From assembly GCA_029866055.1 (NCBI GenBank), contig JARXAG010000146.1, forward strand, positions 1-38,301: a DNA stretch of 38,301 nt, in the 5' to 3' direction. The position numbers were made by a program, and so were the translations under genes. How positions within the stretch are numbered: position 1 is the stretch's first letter; each line of letters opens with the position of its first letter. This document shows, piece by piece, positions 17,061 through 27,241 of the stretch. Below the pieces are notes generated by a model that saw only the letters and a list, made by a program, of their open reading frames with translations, did not search any database and was not told where the DNA came from. This DNA is from Burkholderiaceae bacterium. GTDB taxonomy: Bacteria > Pseudomonadota > Gammaproteobacteria > Burkholderiales > Burkholderiaceae_B.

Positions 17061-17117
17061 GGCGCGCGGCGCCGCTGCAAGAGGTTGGCTTCAACAGTTT
17101 TTAACTCAGGAACGTGC

Positions 17118-18524
17118 ATGGGCACTCGAAAAATACATGGTTTTGGTCTGGTTTCGGTCGGTGTGGTGGCGGGCATCTTGCTCAGCATGGGCATCACCGC
17201 GCTCGCGCAGCGTGGCGCACCCCTGCCGCTTGACGAGTTAAGACAATTTTCGAACGTGTTGTCTGCGATCAAAAATAATTATGTCGAACCCGTCACCGAT
17301 AAAAAACTGATTGACGGTGCGATCGCCGGCATGCTGTCTGATCTTGATCCGCACTCGGCGTATCTGGATGCCGACGCGTTCAAAGAAATGCAAACCGCAA
17401 CCCAGGGCGAGTTTGGCGGACTGGGGATCGAAGTCGGTACCGAAGATGGGATGATCAAAGTGATTTCGCCGATCGAAGACACGCCCGCTGCACGGGCTGG
17501 CATTCGTGCTGGTGATTTGATTTCAAAGATTAACGACACGTCAACGAAAGGTTTGTCTCTGACCGACGCGGTCAAGATGATGCGTGGCCCCGTTAAAACG
17601 CCGATTACTCTGTCGATCATTCGGCAGGGGCAGGCGCAACCGGTAGTCATCAAAATCATTCGCGACACCATTCGTGTGCGCAGCGTACGCAGCAAAATGC
17701 TCGACAACAATATTGGTTACGTTCGCATTGCACAGTTTCAAGAAAAAACTGGTTCAGATCTTGTGCGTCACCTTAAAGATCTCAGCGTGAAAGGCGCGCC
17801 ACGAGCATTGATTCTTGACCTGCGTAACGACCCGGGTGGTTTGTTGAATAGCGCGATTGGTGTGTCGGCTGCGTTTCTCGAGCCTAATGCGCTTGTGGTG
17901 TCGACCGATGGCCGTGCGCCCGATTCAAAGCATAAATATTTAGCGGTTGCGTCAGATTACGCGCGTGGCGAGTCTGACTATTTGTCTGGCTTGCCCGCGT
18001 GGGTCAAAAAGGTACCGATGGTCGTGTTGGTGAATGTGGGCTCTGCCTCGGCGTCTGAAATTGTGGCCGGTGCGCTGCAAGATCACAAGCGTGCGACGAT
18101 CATGGGTAACCGTACCTTTGGCAAAGGCTCGGTACAGGTGATTTTGCCGATCTCTGAAAACACAGCGATCAAGCTAACCACGTCGCGCTACTACACGCCG
18201 AAGGGTCGCTCAATTCAAGCGACCGGTATCGTCCCCGATGAAATCGTGGCCGATACGGCTGAGGGCGATTTATTCAGAGTACCGCGCGAAGCCGATTTAC
18301 AGCGTCACCTCAGTAACCGCCAAAATGAAGCTGAAGTGAAAGGGACTGCCGATCAGCCGCCTTTAGCCGACACCACCAAAACGTTCACGTTTGGTTCGCC
18401 TGAAGATTTCCAGCTGCAGCAAGCGATCAATTTTTTAGATGGTAAGCCGCTGCAAAAAGCAGTGGCGGCACCCAAAGCGACGAGCGCCGTTCAGCCGAGC
18501 GGGGGCGCTGCGACGACCAAATGA
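17118..18524 (+). CDS. ctpA: Carboxy-terminal processing protease (S41 family)
   Basis: Periplasmic serine protease of 468 residues that trims or degrades envelope proteins from their C-termini; Pseudomonas CtpA controls peptidoglycan hydrolases. An N-terminal signal or anchor (about 10-33) is followed by a PDZ domain (about 90-170, with GEFGGLGIEVG and TPAARAGIRAGD) and the S41 core. The catalytic dyad is Ser311 in GSASASE and Lys336 in TFGKGSVQ, with the family's 25-residue spacing. Residues 400-468 are a low-complexity tail. ATG 17118 is chosen over the longer frame (17085) because an AGGA site lies 7 bases upstream. Its stop overlaps the next gene by 4 bases (ATGA). Confidence 0.94.
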   Translation: MGTRKIHGFGLVSVGVVAGILLSMGITALAQRGAPLPLDELRQFSNVLSAIKNNYVEPVTDKKLIDGAIAGMLSDLDPHSAYLDADAFKEMQTATQGEFGGLGIEVGTEDGMIKVISPIEDTPAARAGIRAGDLISKINDTSTKGLSLTDAVKMMRGPVKTPITLSIIRQGQAQPVVIKIIRDTIRVRSVRSKMLDNNIGYVRIAQFQEKTGSDLVRHLKDLSVKGAPRALILDLRNDPGGLLNSAIGVSAAFLEPNALVVSTDGRAPDSKHKYLAVASDYARGESDYLSGLPAWVKKVPMVVLVNVGSASASEIVAGALQDHKRATIMGNRTFGKGSVQVILPISENTAIKLTTSRYYTPKGRSIQATGIVPDEIVADTAEGDLFRVPREADLQRHLSNRQNEAEVKGTADQPPLADTTKTFTFGSPEDFQLQQAINFLDGKPLQKAVAAPKATSAVQPSGGAATTK

Positions 18525-19282
18525 ACGATGCGCAATTGCTTCGCTATGCCAGACACATTTTGCTTGATGAATTTGGCATCGAGGGACAAGAAAAGCTTCT
18601 AGCGGGTAAAGCGTTGGTTGTCGGTGCCGGCGGGTTGGGCTCGCCGGCAGCAATGTATTTGGCATCGGCCGGCGTGGGCACGATTATTTTGGCTGACCAC
18701 GACACTGTTGAAATCAGCAATTTGCAGCGGCAGATTTTGCACAACACGAGTCGTCTCGGTGATCTAAAAGCCGTATCAGGTCGCGAGACGATGCTCGCAC
18801 TCAACCCAGATATTATTGTTCAGACGTTGACGACGCGCATGGATGCTCAGTCGCTCGACGCACAGATCGCTCAAGTCGATGTGGTTTTAGATTGCACCGA
18901 TAATTTTGCGACGCGTCACGCCATCAACCGTGCTTGTGTCAAACACAACACGCCTTTGGTCTCGGGCGCAGCCATTCGGTTTGAAGGTCAAATTAGCGTC
19001 TTTGATCCGCGTGATCCGGCGGCACCTTGTTATCACTGCTTGTTTCCTGAGGCCGAAGATGTCGAGGCGATTACCTGTGCCTCAACCGGAGTATTTGCTC
19101 CTCTGGTTGGCATCATTGGCAGCATGCAAGCCGCCGAGGCGATAAAAGTATTAGCGCAGGTCGGGCAGTCATTAAAGGGCCAGCTATTGATTCTTGATGC
19201 GTTCGAGATGGACTGGCATCGTGTGAAAGTGCAGCGCGATCCTGGGTGCCCGGTGTGTGCTGGTCGTGCCGTTAGCGGCTGA
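18521..19282 (+). CDS. moeB: MoeB/ThiF-type E1-like adenylyltransferase
   Basis: A 253-residue member of the HesA/MoeB/ThiF family, which adenylates the C-terminal Gly-Gly of a ubiquitin-like sulfur carrier (MoaD or ThiS) for molybdopterin or thiamine synthesis. It has the ATP-binding VVGAGGLGSPAAMYLASAGVG, the NLQRQILH segment, DCTDNFATR, and the two zinc CxxC motifs CYHC and CPVC near the C-terminus. Sequence alone does not separate MoeB from ThiF. No moaD or thiS is in the window, so the partner and the symbol are tentative. Its 4-bp overlap with ctpA implies translational coupling, with no obvious functional link. Confidence 0.88.
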   Translation: MNDAQLLRYARHILLDEFGIEGQEKLLAGKALVVGAGGLGSPAAMYLASAGVGTIILADHDTVEISNLQRQILHNTSRLGDLKAVSGRETMLALNPDIIVQTLTTRMDAQSLDAQIAQVDVVLDCTDNFATRHAINRACVKHNTPLVSGAAIRFEGQISVFDPRDPAAPCYHCLFPEAEDVEAITCASTGVFAPLVGIIGSMQAAEAIKVLAQVGQSLKGQLLILDAFEMDWHRVKVQRDPGCPVCAGRAVSG

Positions 19283-19341
19283 AGGTTAGCGCCGAGGATC
19301 TGTGCTTCACCAACGCAAGAGTGTGTCAAGCGGTTTGCTGA

Positions 19342-19920
19342 TCACGCACCCAAAATCAGTCGTAGTTGCGCGTCGATATGCGTGGTGGGGGTCGCTTGCC
19401 AGCGACTTTGAGCAAAGCGCAGCCAACTACCCAACACACAATGTGTCAACAGAGCCGCCATTGGAGTGATTTCAGCGGTCGGTGCAAGCGTGCCGGCGGC
19501 ATGCGCACTGCGCAGCGATTGTTTAAAGGTCGTTTCAATGCGCTCGGTAATCTGACTGACACGGGCTTGCAGACGTTCGTCTTCGGTGACGAGCGCATCG
19601 CCACTCAGTACGCGTGTCATGCCGCGATTGCGTTCGGCAAAGGTCACGAGCATCACTGCTATCTGTCGCGCTTGCTCGACACCATTGGTTTCGCCGGCAA
19701 CGATTTGATTGACCAAGGTAAAAATGGTGGTCTCAATAAACTCAAACAGACCTTCAAACATTTGCGCTTTACTGGCAAAGTGTCGGTAGAGGGCTGCCTC
19801 AGAGCACTGTAGACGAGCCGCTAAGGCGGCTGTGGTGATACGGGCCGCTCTGGGTTGCTCGAGCATTTCTGCCAGCATCTGCAGAATTTGATGTTTGCGT
19901 TCGCCTGTTTTGACTGACAT
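19342..19920 (-). CDS. slmA: TetR-family nucleoid occlusion factor SlmA
   Basis: DNA-binding protein of the TetR fold. SlmA binds chromosomal sites away from the terminus and blocks FtsZ polymerisation over the nucleoid. The N-terminal helix-turn-helix reads RITTAALAARLQCSEAALYRHFASKAQMFEGLFEFIE, strongly resembling E. coli SlmA (198 residues). The C-terminal domain is all-helical. Starts at 19938, 19926 and 19920 are all in frame (198, 194 or 192 residues). It is the last gene of a minus-strand run starting at yraN, after argB and the HAD gene, and is convergent with the MoeB-like gene across 59 bases in which I see no strong terminator. Confidence 0.9.
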   Translation of the reverse strand: MSVKTGERKHQILQMLAEMLEQPRAARITTAALAARLQCSEAALYRHFASKAQMFEGLFEFIETTIFTLVNQIVAGETNGVEQARQIAVMLVTFAERNRGMTRVLSGDALVTEDERLQARVSQITERIETTFKQSLRSAHAAGTLAPTAEITPMAALLTHCVLGSWLRFAQSRWQATPTTHIDAQLRLILGA

Positions 19921-19963
19921 GGTCATCTCGCGCAACATGAGGGATTAAACAATCGAATGTGAC

Positions 19964-20752
19964 TTATACGCTTCGTAGGGGGCGCTTTTGCAACAATAAG
20001 TCGCCAACGCAGTTTACCCGCAAGTCGACAAAATCGGGGCGTCCGTGTTTGAAACGGCCAAAGGACGACCCAGGATGAAAGACATGAACCGTGCGCAGGC
20101 CCGCTTTTCGCGCACCACGGAGATTTTCGACCGTATCTTCAACTAGTACGGCTCGTCGAGGGTGAATACCCTCGTGGGCAAGGATGTGACGCATTAACGC
20201 CGCTGAGGGTTTGGGTCGAAAGCGCCCCAGAAACTGCATTTGTTCGATGCCCCAGAGATGGTCAAAGCAGCGAAGAATCCCTAGATGTTTGAGTACTGCC
20301 CGTGCGTAATGCAAGGGGGCATTTGTGACTAAGACTTTGCGGCCGGGTAGGCGGTTGAGCTTATCGCGCAACCCTCGCTCGGCTTTGACTAACGGGGCAA
20401 CATCAAACGCATGGCTGTTTTGTAAAAAGGCGTGAGGATCGATGTTGTGATGTCGCACCAAGCCCAGTAGTGTGGCGCCGTAGCGTCGATAGTAATGTGT
20501 GCGTAGTTCGCTCGCGGCAGCCTCGTCCAGATCGAGTGCTCCCATGACTGCGGCGGTCATGCCAAGATTGATCTCGCGAAAAATTTTATGCGAGGTGTCG
20601 TGCAGCGTATTGTCGAGGTCAAACAACCAAACTGGCGCCTGTTGCGCTGTTGGAGTTGAGCCTGAAAGCGTGCGCCCACCTTGCAAGGGGCGATGTACAC
20701 CCGCCCGGCGCGAGCGCACGGGGGGATGTTGAGGAAACCGCAGCCGAGGCAC
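19964..20752 (-). CDS. HAD-superfamily pyrimidine 5'-nucleotidase-like hydrolase
   Basis: HAD hydrolase of up to 262 residues, resembling the SDT1/PhoG-like pyrimidine 5'-nucleotidases that dephosphorylate UMP or CMP. Motif I is WLFDLDNTLHD (nucleophile Asp in DxDxT-like DLDNT), motif II is VLVTNAP, a lysine follows in RFRPKPS, and motif IV is VLVEDTVENL; the cap is helical (REINLGMTAAVM). The first 35 or so residues of the longest frame are Arg/Pro-rich and unlike the family, so the true start may be an internal GTG or later codon. It lies 7 bases after argB and upstream of slmA. Actual substrate unknown. Confidence 0.85.
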   Translation of the reverse strand: MPRLRFPQHPPVRSRRAGVHRPLQGGRTLSGSTPTAQQAPVWLFDLDNTLHDTSHKIFREINLGMTAAVMGALDLDEAAASELRTHYYRRYGATLLGLVRHHNIDPHAFLQNSHAFDVAPLVKAERGLRDKLNRLPGRKVLVTNAPLHYARAVLKHLGILRCFDHLWGIEQMQFLGRFRPKPSAALMRHILAHEGIHPRRAVLVEDTVENLRGARKAGLRTVHVFHPGSSFGRFKHGRPDFVDLRVNCVGDLLLQKRPLRSV

Positions 20753-20759
20753 TTGACGC

Positions 20760-22229
<1,470 letters not shown>

Positions 22230-22233
<4 letters not shown>

Positions 22234-22967
22234 TTCACCGGCAGGACTTCAACGCCAGCGCCACTGCTTGTGGCCGCTGCGGCAGGGGCTTCGCCTAAGG
22301 GTGTTGTGTTGCTGCTGCTGGAGCTTTTGTTAAACACACGATTGGAGTCGTCGAGCTTGTTCGCTTCGGCAGCCGAGATCACCTGAAAAAGCTTGTCTAC
22401 CCGTTTGACGCCACTGACTTGCGCGGCAGCTGCTGCGGCGAGGTCGCCCTCACGTTGGGTCACCAGACCCATCAAATACACCACACTGCGGTCGGTCACG
22501 ACAATAATGGTGCGCGATGGGATCTCGTTGGTGGTTGCTAACGTTGTCATGACTTTAGAGCTGATCCAGGTGTCGTGACTGAGTTCACCAAACGAGGCGG
22601 TCTCTTTGACGACGTTGACCTGATTGGACACCGATTTCACGCTTTGGGTTTTACTTGCGATCTCAGTGATTTCGGCCTTTCGATCGTTACCCAACGAATC
22701 GCCAGTGACGAGTACAACACCTTGATAGCTCGTGGTGTTGACTCGCACGCTATCCCCAAATTTTGTGCGAATCGAATTGGCCACTTTGATTTCGATGGTC
22801 TTGTCTTCGACTTGCTGGCCAACGGTGCGGCGATCGACTGCAACAATGCCGGTTGTGGCGGCAGCCCCCCCGATCAGCAGCGGCACGCAGCCTTGCATCA
22901 AGACGACCGTGCTGGATAAGGCCAAGCAGAGTGTTACAGGGCGTACAAAAGGGGCAAGCAGTCTCAT
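22230..22967 (-). CDS. dolP: DolP-like BON-domain outer-membrane lipoprotein
   Basis: A 245-residue lipoprotein with signal peptide and lipidation Cys27 (VVLMQGC, with the same Q-G-C as E. coli DolP). Two BON domains follow (about 55-120 and 130-196), as in DolP/YraP, which supports outer-membrane integrity and binds anionic phospholipid in E. coli. The C-terminal 45 residues are Ser/Thr/Ala-rich and absent from E. coli DolP (191 residues). It overlaps diaA by 4 bases upstream and the TlpA-like gene by 4 bases downstream, so all three should be translationally coupled. Confidence 0.9.
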
Positions 22968-23557
22968 GCGGGGTCTCCGAGTAATAACGTGTCAATGCCA
23001 TCGCACAGCAGGTGAAGCAACAAAATATGAACTTCTTGAATGCGCATGGTGCGCTCGTGTGGGACACACAGATGGATATCAGTGGGCAGCAGTAAGTTGC
23101 CGATGGTGCCACCGCCTTTGCCTGTCAGTGCAATCACTTTCATTTCGCGAGCGTGCGCTGCCTCAATAGCGAGTTGCACGTTGGCTGAGTTACCACTGGT
23201 CGAGATTGCGACCAGCACATCGCCTGGTTGACCCAGCGCCATGATTTGGCGGGCAAAGATCTGATCAAAGCCGTAGTCGTTACCGACCGCGGTCAAAATA
23301 GACGTGTCGGTGTTCAGTGCTACGCCAGCCAGTGGCAAGCGGTCGCGTTCGAAGCGGCCGACCAATTCTGCGATGAAGTGCTGTGCATCGGCCGCTGAGC
23401 CACCGTTGCCGCAAGCGAGCATTTTGGCGTTGTTGGTGACGCAGCCGAAGCACAGGTCAATGGCGCGCAAGAGCGGGGCGGATAGGACTTGCATGCTGCG
23501 CTGAGTGGCAGCCATGTTGTCTTCGAAATGGGCGGTCAGTTTGGCGGCGAGATCCAT
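22964..23557 (-). CDS. diaA: SIS-domain protein DiaA (phosphoheptose-isomerase-like)
   Basis: A 197-residue single-SIS-domain protein. DiaA binds DnaA and promotes timely replication initiation; its relative GmhA isomerises sedoheptulose-7-phosphate. Visible are GNGGSAADAQHFIAELVGRFE, ALNTDTSILTAVGNDYGF, VAISTSGNSANV and ALTGKGGG. The context (between yraN and dolP, as in E. coli) and the segments around the QHF and ALNTD motifs favour DiaA. A GmhA-like activity cannot be excluded, since a His is present in the C-terminal QEVHILLLH segment. Confidence 0.85.
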   Translation of the reverse strand: MDLAAKLTAHFEDNMAATQRSMQVLSAPLLRAIDLCFGCVTNNAKMLACGNGGSAADAQHFIAELVGRFERDRLPLAGVALNTDTSILTAVGNDYGFDQIFARQIMALGQPGDVLVAISTSGNSANVQLAIEAAHAREMKVIALTGKGGGTIGNLLLPTDIHLCVPHERTMRIQEVHILLLHLLCDGIDTLLLGDPA

Positions 23558-23590
23558 GGTGTACGCGTAAGCTATGAATGCTGAATTATC

Positions 23591-24109
23591 TCACTTATCC
23601 TGAAGTAGGCGAACCGCATCACGATACCAGACAGCCCCGTCGGATTCGAAGGCGATGACATCCAGCCGGTAGGTGGGTATTTGTCGGTCAAAATGACGGC
23701 TCGCGAGCCTAGGCAGCCACCATTGCGCAGCACGTAAAAAGCGTTGTTGCTTGGCGTCTGAGACGCTTGCCGCAGCGCCCCCAAAGCGCTTTGAGGCGCG
23801 CCGCCTGACTTCGATAAACACTAAGTGTGCGCCATCACGCACGACCAGGTCGAGCTCGCCTAGCGGGCAGGTGAGTTGCCGACCTAACAGTTGGCAGCCG
23901 GCCTGTTGCGCCAGGTGCCAGGCTGCTTGTTCGTAGTGATCGCCGGTTTGCTGACGCGCCGAGCGCTGAGGCGCGCGGGTCATTTGAATAAGATTAGGCT
24001 TGGTCCGCGCTTGCCTGGCAAGTTTGCGCCTGCGTGCCAGCAAGGCTTTACGTTGCGCCTGCTGTGCAAGTAAAAATAAGGGTTCAATGGGTGATTGTTC
24101 TGCTGTCAT
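23591..24109 (-). CDS. yraN: YraN family (UPF0102) putative nuclease-fold protein
   Basis: A 172-residue member of UPF0102, a family with a PD-(D/E)xK endonuclease-like fold and no established function. The fold's signature is GELDLVVRDGAHLVFIEVRRR (about 103-123), preceded by GDHYEQAAWHLAQQAG. Family members usually have 115-130 residues. This one has about 50 extra N-terminal residues rich in Arg, Lys and Gln, or the true start is internal (an in-frame ATG at Met43 would give about 130 residues). It is the first gene of the minus-strand run yraN-diaA-dolP-tlpA-like-argB-HAD-slmA. Confidence 0.87.
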   Translation of the reverse strand: MTAEQSPIEPLFLLAQQAQRKALLARRRKLARQARTKPNLIQMTRAPQRSARQQTGDHYEQAAWHLAQQAGCQLLGRQLTCPLGELDLVVRDGAHLVFIEVRRRASKRFGGAAASVSDAKQQRFLRAAQWWLPRLASRHFDRQIPTYRLDVIAFESDGAVWYRDAVRLLQDK

Positions 24110-24158
24110 GGATTAAAGTGTTGCCGGAAGAAGCGTATCTGAGCGGCTGCATGGACAT

Positions 24159-24267
24159 GAATTGTGGTTGTGAGGGTCAAGTGTCACGGCTTGGGTGCAA
24201 AGAGGGTGGGCTCTGGTAAATTGCAAGCCGGACATCTATCCACAGGCGGACTACACTGCCACAATTC
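24159..24267 (+). promoter_or_regulatory. Inverted repeat in the yraN/rsmI divergent region
   Basis: GAATTGTGG at 24159-24167 is the exact reverse complement of CCACAATTC at 24259-24267, so the two arms enclose about 91 bases upstream of rsmI. GAGGG and CCCTC nearby could also pair. It could be paired protein-binding sites or an RNA leader fold. The region does not resemble RNase P RNA, which I looked for here. No function can be assigned. Confidence 0.3.
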
Positions 24268-24286
24268 ACCTCCCTCGTGTAGCACC

Positions 24287-25228
24287 ATGACCGAACCTGT
24301 CCTACCTGAAGATTTGCCTGATGCCTGGCAGCGTGTCGGACAGCGCGTCGACGAACAGTCGTGGCCGACCCATGCGTTGTATGTGGTTGCCACGCCGATC
24401 GGCAACCTGGGGGATCTAACCTTGCGCGGATGGCAGGCTCTGGATCGCGCAGATGTGATCGCGGCCGAGGATACCCGGGCGAGTCGCACGCTAATGGACG
24501 CGTGGGGGATCTCGACTCCCTTGATTGCCGTTCATCGGCATAACGAAGCCAGTGCAGCGGCGGCGATTGTTGAGCGCTTACAGGCGGGTCAGCGCGTGGC
24601 CCTGGTGTCTGACGCTGGGTCGCCGGCCGTCAGTGACCCCGGGGGGCGGGTCGTTCAAGCGGTGCACGCAGCCGGCCTGAAGGTCGTACCCCTGCCTGGC
24701 CCCAGCGCGGTGATTGCCGCGCTGATGGCGACCGGTGTCACGACTGATGCGTATCCTGGTTTTGTGTTTGCGGGCTTTGCACCCACCAAATCGATGGCGC
24801 GTCAGCGTTGGATCCGTACCTGGACACAGTTGCCTGCAGCGACCGTATTTTACGAGGCGCCTCACCGCATTGTTGCCAGTGTGCAAGACTTACTCGAGGT
24901 GTTGGGGCCCGACCGTCAGGTCGCCTTTGCACGCGAGCTGACCAAGCGGTTTGAAGAGCTTGCCAGCATGCCACTGGCTCAGGCACCAGGCTGGCTGACT
25001 GCAGATTCTCACCGCGAGCAGGGCGAGTACGTGGTAATTGTGTCTGCGCCTGAAGTGGTGGCCAGCGCCGAGCTCGACCTCGAGGGTGCTGCGGTGATTG
25101 ACGCGTGGCTAGATGCCTTGCTTGAGTCTGTTTCGGTGCGCGATGCGGCGCGTATTGCTGCGAAGGCGACCGGCTTACCCCGCGATACGCTCTATGCTCG
25201 CGCTCTGTCGCGCAAGCCCTCTCAGTAG
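24287..25228 (+). CDS. rsmI: 16S rRNA (cytidine-1402-2'-O)-methyltransferase RsmI
   Basis: SAM-dependent tetrapyrrole-methylase-fold enzyme that methylates the ribose of C1402 in the ribosomal decoding centre. The 313 residues carry the family signatures YVVATPIGNLGDLTLR (about 28-43), AEDTRASRTLM, VALVSDAGSPAVSDPG, PLPGPSAVIAAL and FYEAPHRI. The N-terminus is slightly longer than in E. coli. The frame opens at 24164, but ATG 24287 is the start consistent with the family. It is divergent from yraN and convergent with rlpA (13 bases apart). The rsmI/yraN/diaA/dolP neighbourhood matches E. coli apart from the missing lpoA. Confidence 0.95.
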   Translation: MTEPVLPEDLPDAWQRVGQRVDEQSWPTHALYVVATPIGNLGDLTLRGWQALDRADVIAAEDTRASRTLMDAWGISTPLIAVHRHNEASAAAAIVERLQAGQRVALVSDAGSPAVSDPGGRVVQAVHAAGLKVVPLPGPSAVIAALMATGVTTDAYPGFVFAGFAPTKSMARQRWIRTWTQLPAATVFYEAPHRIVASVQDLLEVLGPDRQVAFARELTKRFEELASMPLAQAPGWLTADSHREQGEYVVIVSAPEVVASAELDLEGAAVIDAWLDALLESVSVRDAARIAAKATGLPRDTLYARALSRKPSQ

Positions 25229-25241
25229 GCTCGGTCGGCTC

Positions 25242-26369
25242 TCAAGGCGGTGACAAACTTGGCGCAACGCCGGTTGATGTTTGTACCGGGTTGACGGCTT
25301 GCACTGCGGCTTCTCGGCTTGCAAAGGGCCCGATCCTCACGCGATGCAGGTTATTCGACGTTTGCTCGACTCGCACCGCAGCCCCTAAGTCAGCTGGAAT
25401 TTGAGTCGAGACGCGCGTAGCGAGCGCCTGAGCTTTGCTCGCATCAGAAAAGGCGCCCAGCTGTAAATACATACTTCCTGGTGCAGGTGGTGTATTGGTG
25501 AACGTGTTGGCAACCACGCTCGGGTTGCTGGCGGGTGTACTGGCGCTGTTTGGTACAAGAGGCGGCGCGGCAGACGAGGCCGTGGTTGCAGACGACTGCG
25601 GTAAGGTTGCCGTGCCGTTGACCCGCATCGCCCACGATGCTGACGCTGGTGGTGCAGTGATGGCAAGTGGCGCAGTCGTTTGGCTGTCGTTGGCAGGCTC
25701 AGTTTGAGCCGCCATCGGGTTGGCGTCGACCAACGCCGGTGTGCTGACGACAGGCCGCACGGGAGCACTGCTGGCCGTCGCAACATTAACCGCCGCGGGT
25801 GCTGACTGCCAGTTTCGGATTTGGTCAGGAGTAATTCGCTCAACGACAACCTCGGCACTGCCCGGACCAAGCATGCCCAGCTTGTAGGCAGCGACATACG
25901 ATAAATCAATTACACGGTCATTTAAAAATGGCCCACGGTCGTTGACCCGCACCACAACGCTTTTGCCGTTTGAGACGCGGGTGACGCGTGCGTAGCTTGG
26001 TAAAGGTAAGGTTGGGTGTGCGGCCGTCATGCCGTACATGTTGTAACGCTCGCCGTTCGCAGTCGGGTTGCCATGAAATTTTTTGCCATACCAAGACGCG
26101 CGTCCTTGCACCCTGTAGGGCCCTCCGCTCATGTCTGGCGTGTATGTTTTGCCAAAGACAACGTAGGGCTTGCCGTTACTAGGTGCGAAGGGCTCGATCC
26201 TGGGAACCGCGTCGGGCACCGCATCGAGGTTGGCAGGGGGATTTGCATCGGGGCCGTCATCAAGGTAGTAGCCGCCCCCGCGTCTGGCACCACCTGAACA
26301 GGCCGCAAGTAGTGCGACAACCAGACAGACACACACCAACCGCCCCATGCGGATGACGGTGTTATGCAT
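25242..26369 (-). CDS. rlpA: RlpA-like septal lytic transglycosylase lipoprotein
   Basis: Outer-membrane lipoprotein of 375 residues that, in Pseudomonas, cleaves denuded glycan strands at the septum. Signal peptide with lipobox VVALLAAC (Cys24). The double-psi beta-barrel (about 95-180) shows GRASWYGKKFHGNPTANGE, MTAAHPTLPLPS and VVVRVNDRGPF with the conserved Asp. A Pro/Ala/Ser/Thr-rich linker (about 195-295) leads to a C-terminal SPOR domain (about 297-370, YLQLGAF...VRIGPF) that binds septal peptidoglycan. The ATG at 26369 overlaps the rapZ stop codon (TAATG), so coupling is likely; Met8 is an alternative start with an equally good signal peptide. Confidence 0.92.
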   Translation of the reverse strand: MHNTVIRMGRLVCVCLVVALLAACSGGARRGGGYYLDDGPDANPPANLDAVPDAVPRIEPFAPSNGKPYVVFGKTYTPDMSGGPYRVQGRASWYGKKFHGNPTANGERYNMYGMTAAHPTLPLPSYARVTRVSNGKSVVVRVNDRGPFLNDRVIDLSYVAAYKLGMLGPGSAEVVVERITPDQIRNWQSAPAAVNVATASSAPVRPVVSTPALVDANPMAAQTEPANDSQTTAPLAITAPPASASWAMRVNGTATLPQSSATTASSAAPPLVPNSASTPASNPSVVANTFTNTPPAPGSMYLQLGAFSDASKAQALATRVSTQIPADLGAAVRVEQTSNNLHRVRIGPFASREAAVQAVNPVQTSTGVAPSLSPP

Positions 26370-27241
26370 TAGCTCAGCCCAGGCTGGTTGCGGTGCCGCA
26401 CCAGCAATTGGGTGTGTTCAGCGAAGTGACGCGCAAGTGCCTCAACTACGTAGACCGAGCGGTGTTTCCCGCCCGTGCAGCCGATCGCTACGGTCAAGTA
26501 GCTGCGGGTGTCCTCTGTGTAGCGCGGTAGCCACTTACGGATAAAGCCTTCAATATCGGCGACCATCTGCTGCACATCGTCAGAGCCGGCCAGCCAGTCG
26601 GCAACCGGCTGGTCGCGGCCTGTCAGCGGACGCAAGACCGGGTCGTAGTGCGGATTAGGTAAGCAACGCACATCGAACACCATGTCGGCATCGCGTGGGA
26701 CTCCGTGTTTGAAGGCAAAGGACTCAAAGGTAAGCACTAAAGGGCTACGATCAGCTTGTACTAAGTCGCGCACCCAAGCACGAAGTTGACCGGGGGTGAG
26801 GCCAGAGGTGTCGATCACTTGCCCTTGGCTGCGCAGCGGATCTAAGAGCTCGCGCTCTTGGGCGATACAGTCTTCGAGCGAGAGCACTTTGCCCTTTTTG
26901 CGCATGCGATCTGATAGAGGGTGGCGGCGTCGTGATTCAGCGTAGCGTTGCAGGAGCGTTTCATCGGTCGCCTCAAGAAAGACGACGCGCAGTTGTGTAT
27001 TGCCAGCGCGCAGCGCCGTGATGATTTCGGGAAGTTCGCCAAGCTCATCGGCAGAGCGGGCATCAATCGCAACGGCAATGCGCTCGCCAGCATTTTCGCG
27101 ACGTGACGTAATAAATTCGTGCAGGAACCGCACAGGTAGATTGTCGACACAGGTGTAGTCTGCATCTTCAAGCATGCGCAGCGCCACCGATTTGCCAGAG
27201 CCCGAGATGCCTGTAATTAAGACAACGTTGAGCGCACCCAT
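26369..27241 (-). CDS. rapZ: RNase adapter protein / P-loop nucleotide-binding protein RapZ
   Basis: In E. coli RapZ binds the small RNA GlmZ, presents it to RNase E, and senses glucosamine-6-phosphate. The 290 residues have Walker A GISGSGKS at 11-18, CVDNLP just after, the middle motif LTFESFAFKHGVP, FDVRCLPNPHYDP, and the C-terminal IGCTGGKHRSVY (RNA- and ligand-binding domain). It lies directly after hprK (stop and start adjacent) and overlaps rlpA by one base. The ptsN-hprK-rapZ linkage is typical of betaproteobacteria. Whether a GlmZ-like target exists here is unknown. Confidence 0.95.
   Translation of the reverse strand: MGALNVVLITGISGSGKSVALRMLEDADYTCVDNLPVRFLHEFITSRRENAGERIAVAIDARSADELGELPEIITALRAGNTQLRVVFLEATDETLLQRYAESRRRHPLSDRMRKKGKVLSLEDCIAQERELLDPLRSQGQVIDTSGLTPGQLRAWVRDLVQADRSPLVLTFESFAFKHGVPRDADMVFDVRCLPNPHYDPVLRPLTGRDQPVADWLAGSDDVQQMVADIEGFIRKWLPRYTEDTRSYLTVAIGCTGGKHRSVYVVEALARHFAEHTQLLVRHRNQPGLS

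Noticed and set aside
17061-17117. GC-rich repeats and a GTTG/CAAC hairpin followed by TTTTT between envC and ctpA as a terminator.
   Set aside because: The stem next to the T-run is only 4 bp, and the genes look co-transcribed.
24110-24286. Possible RNase P RNA gene upstream of rsmI.
   Set aside because: rnpB is found near rsmI in some bacteria, but the gap is too short and lacks the conserved GAGGAAAGTCCGGGC and ACAGNRA core sequences.
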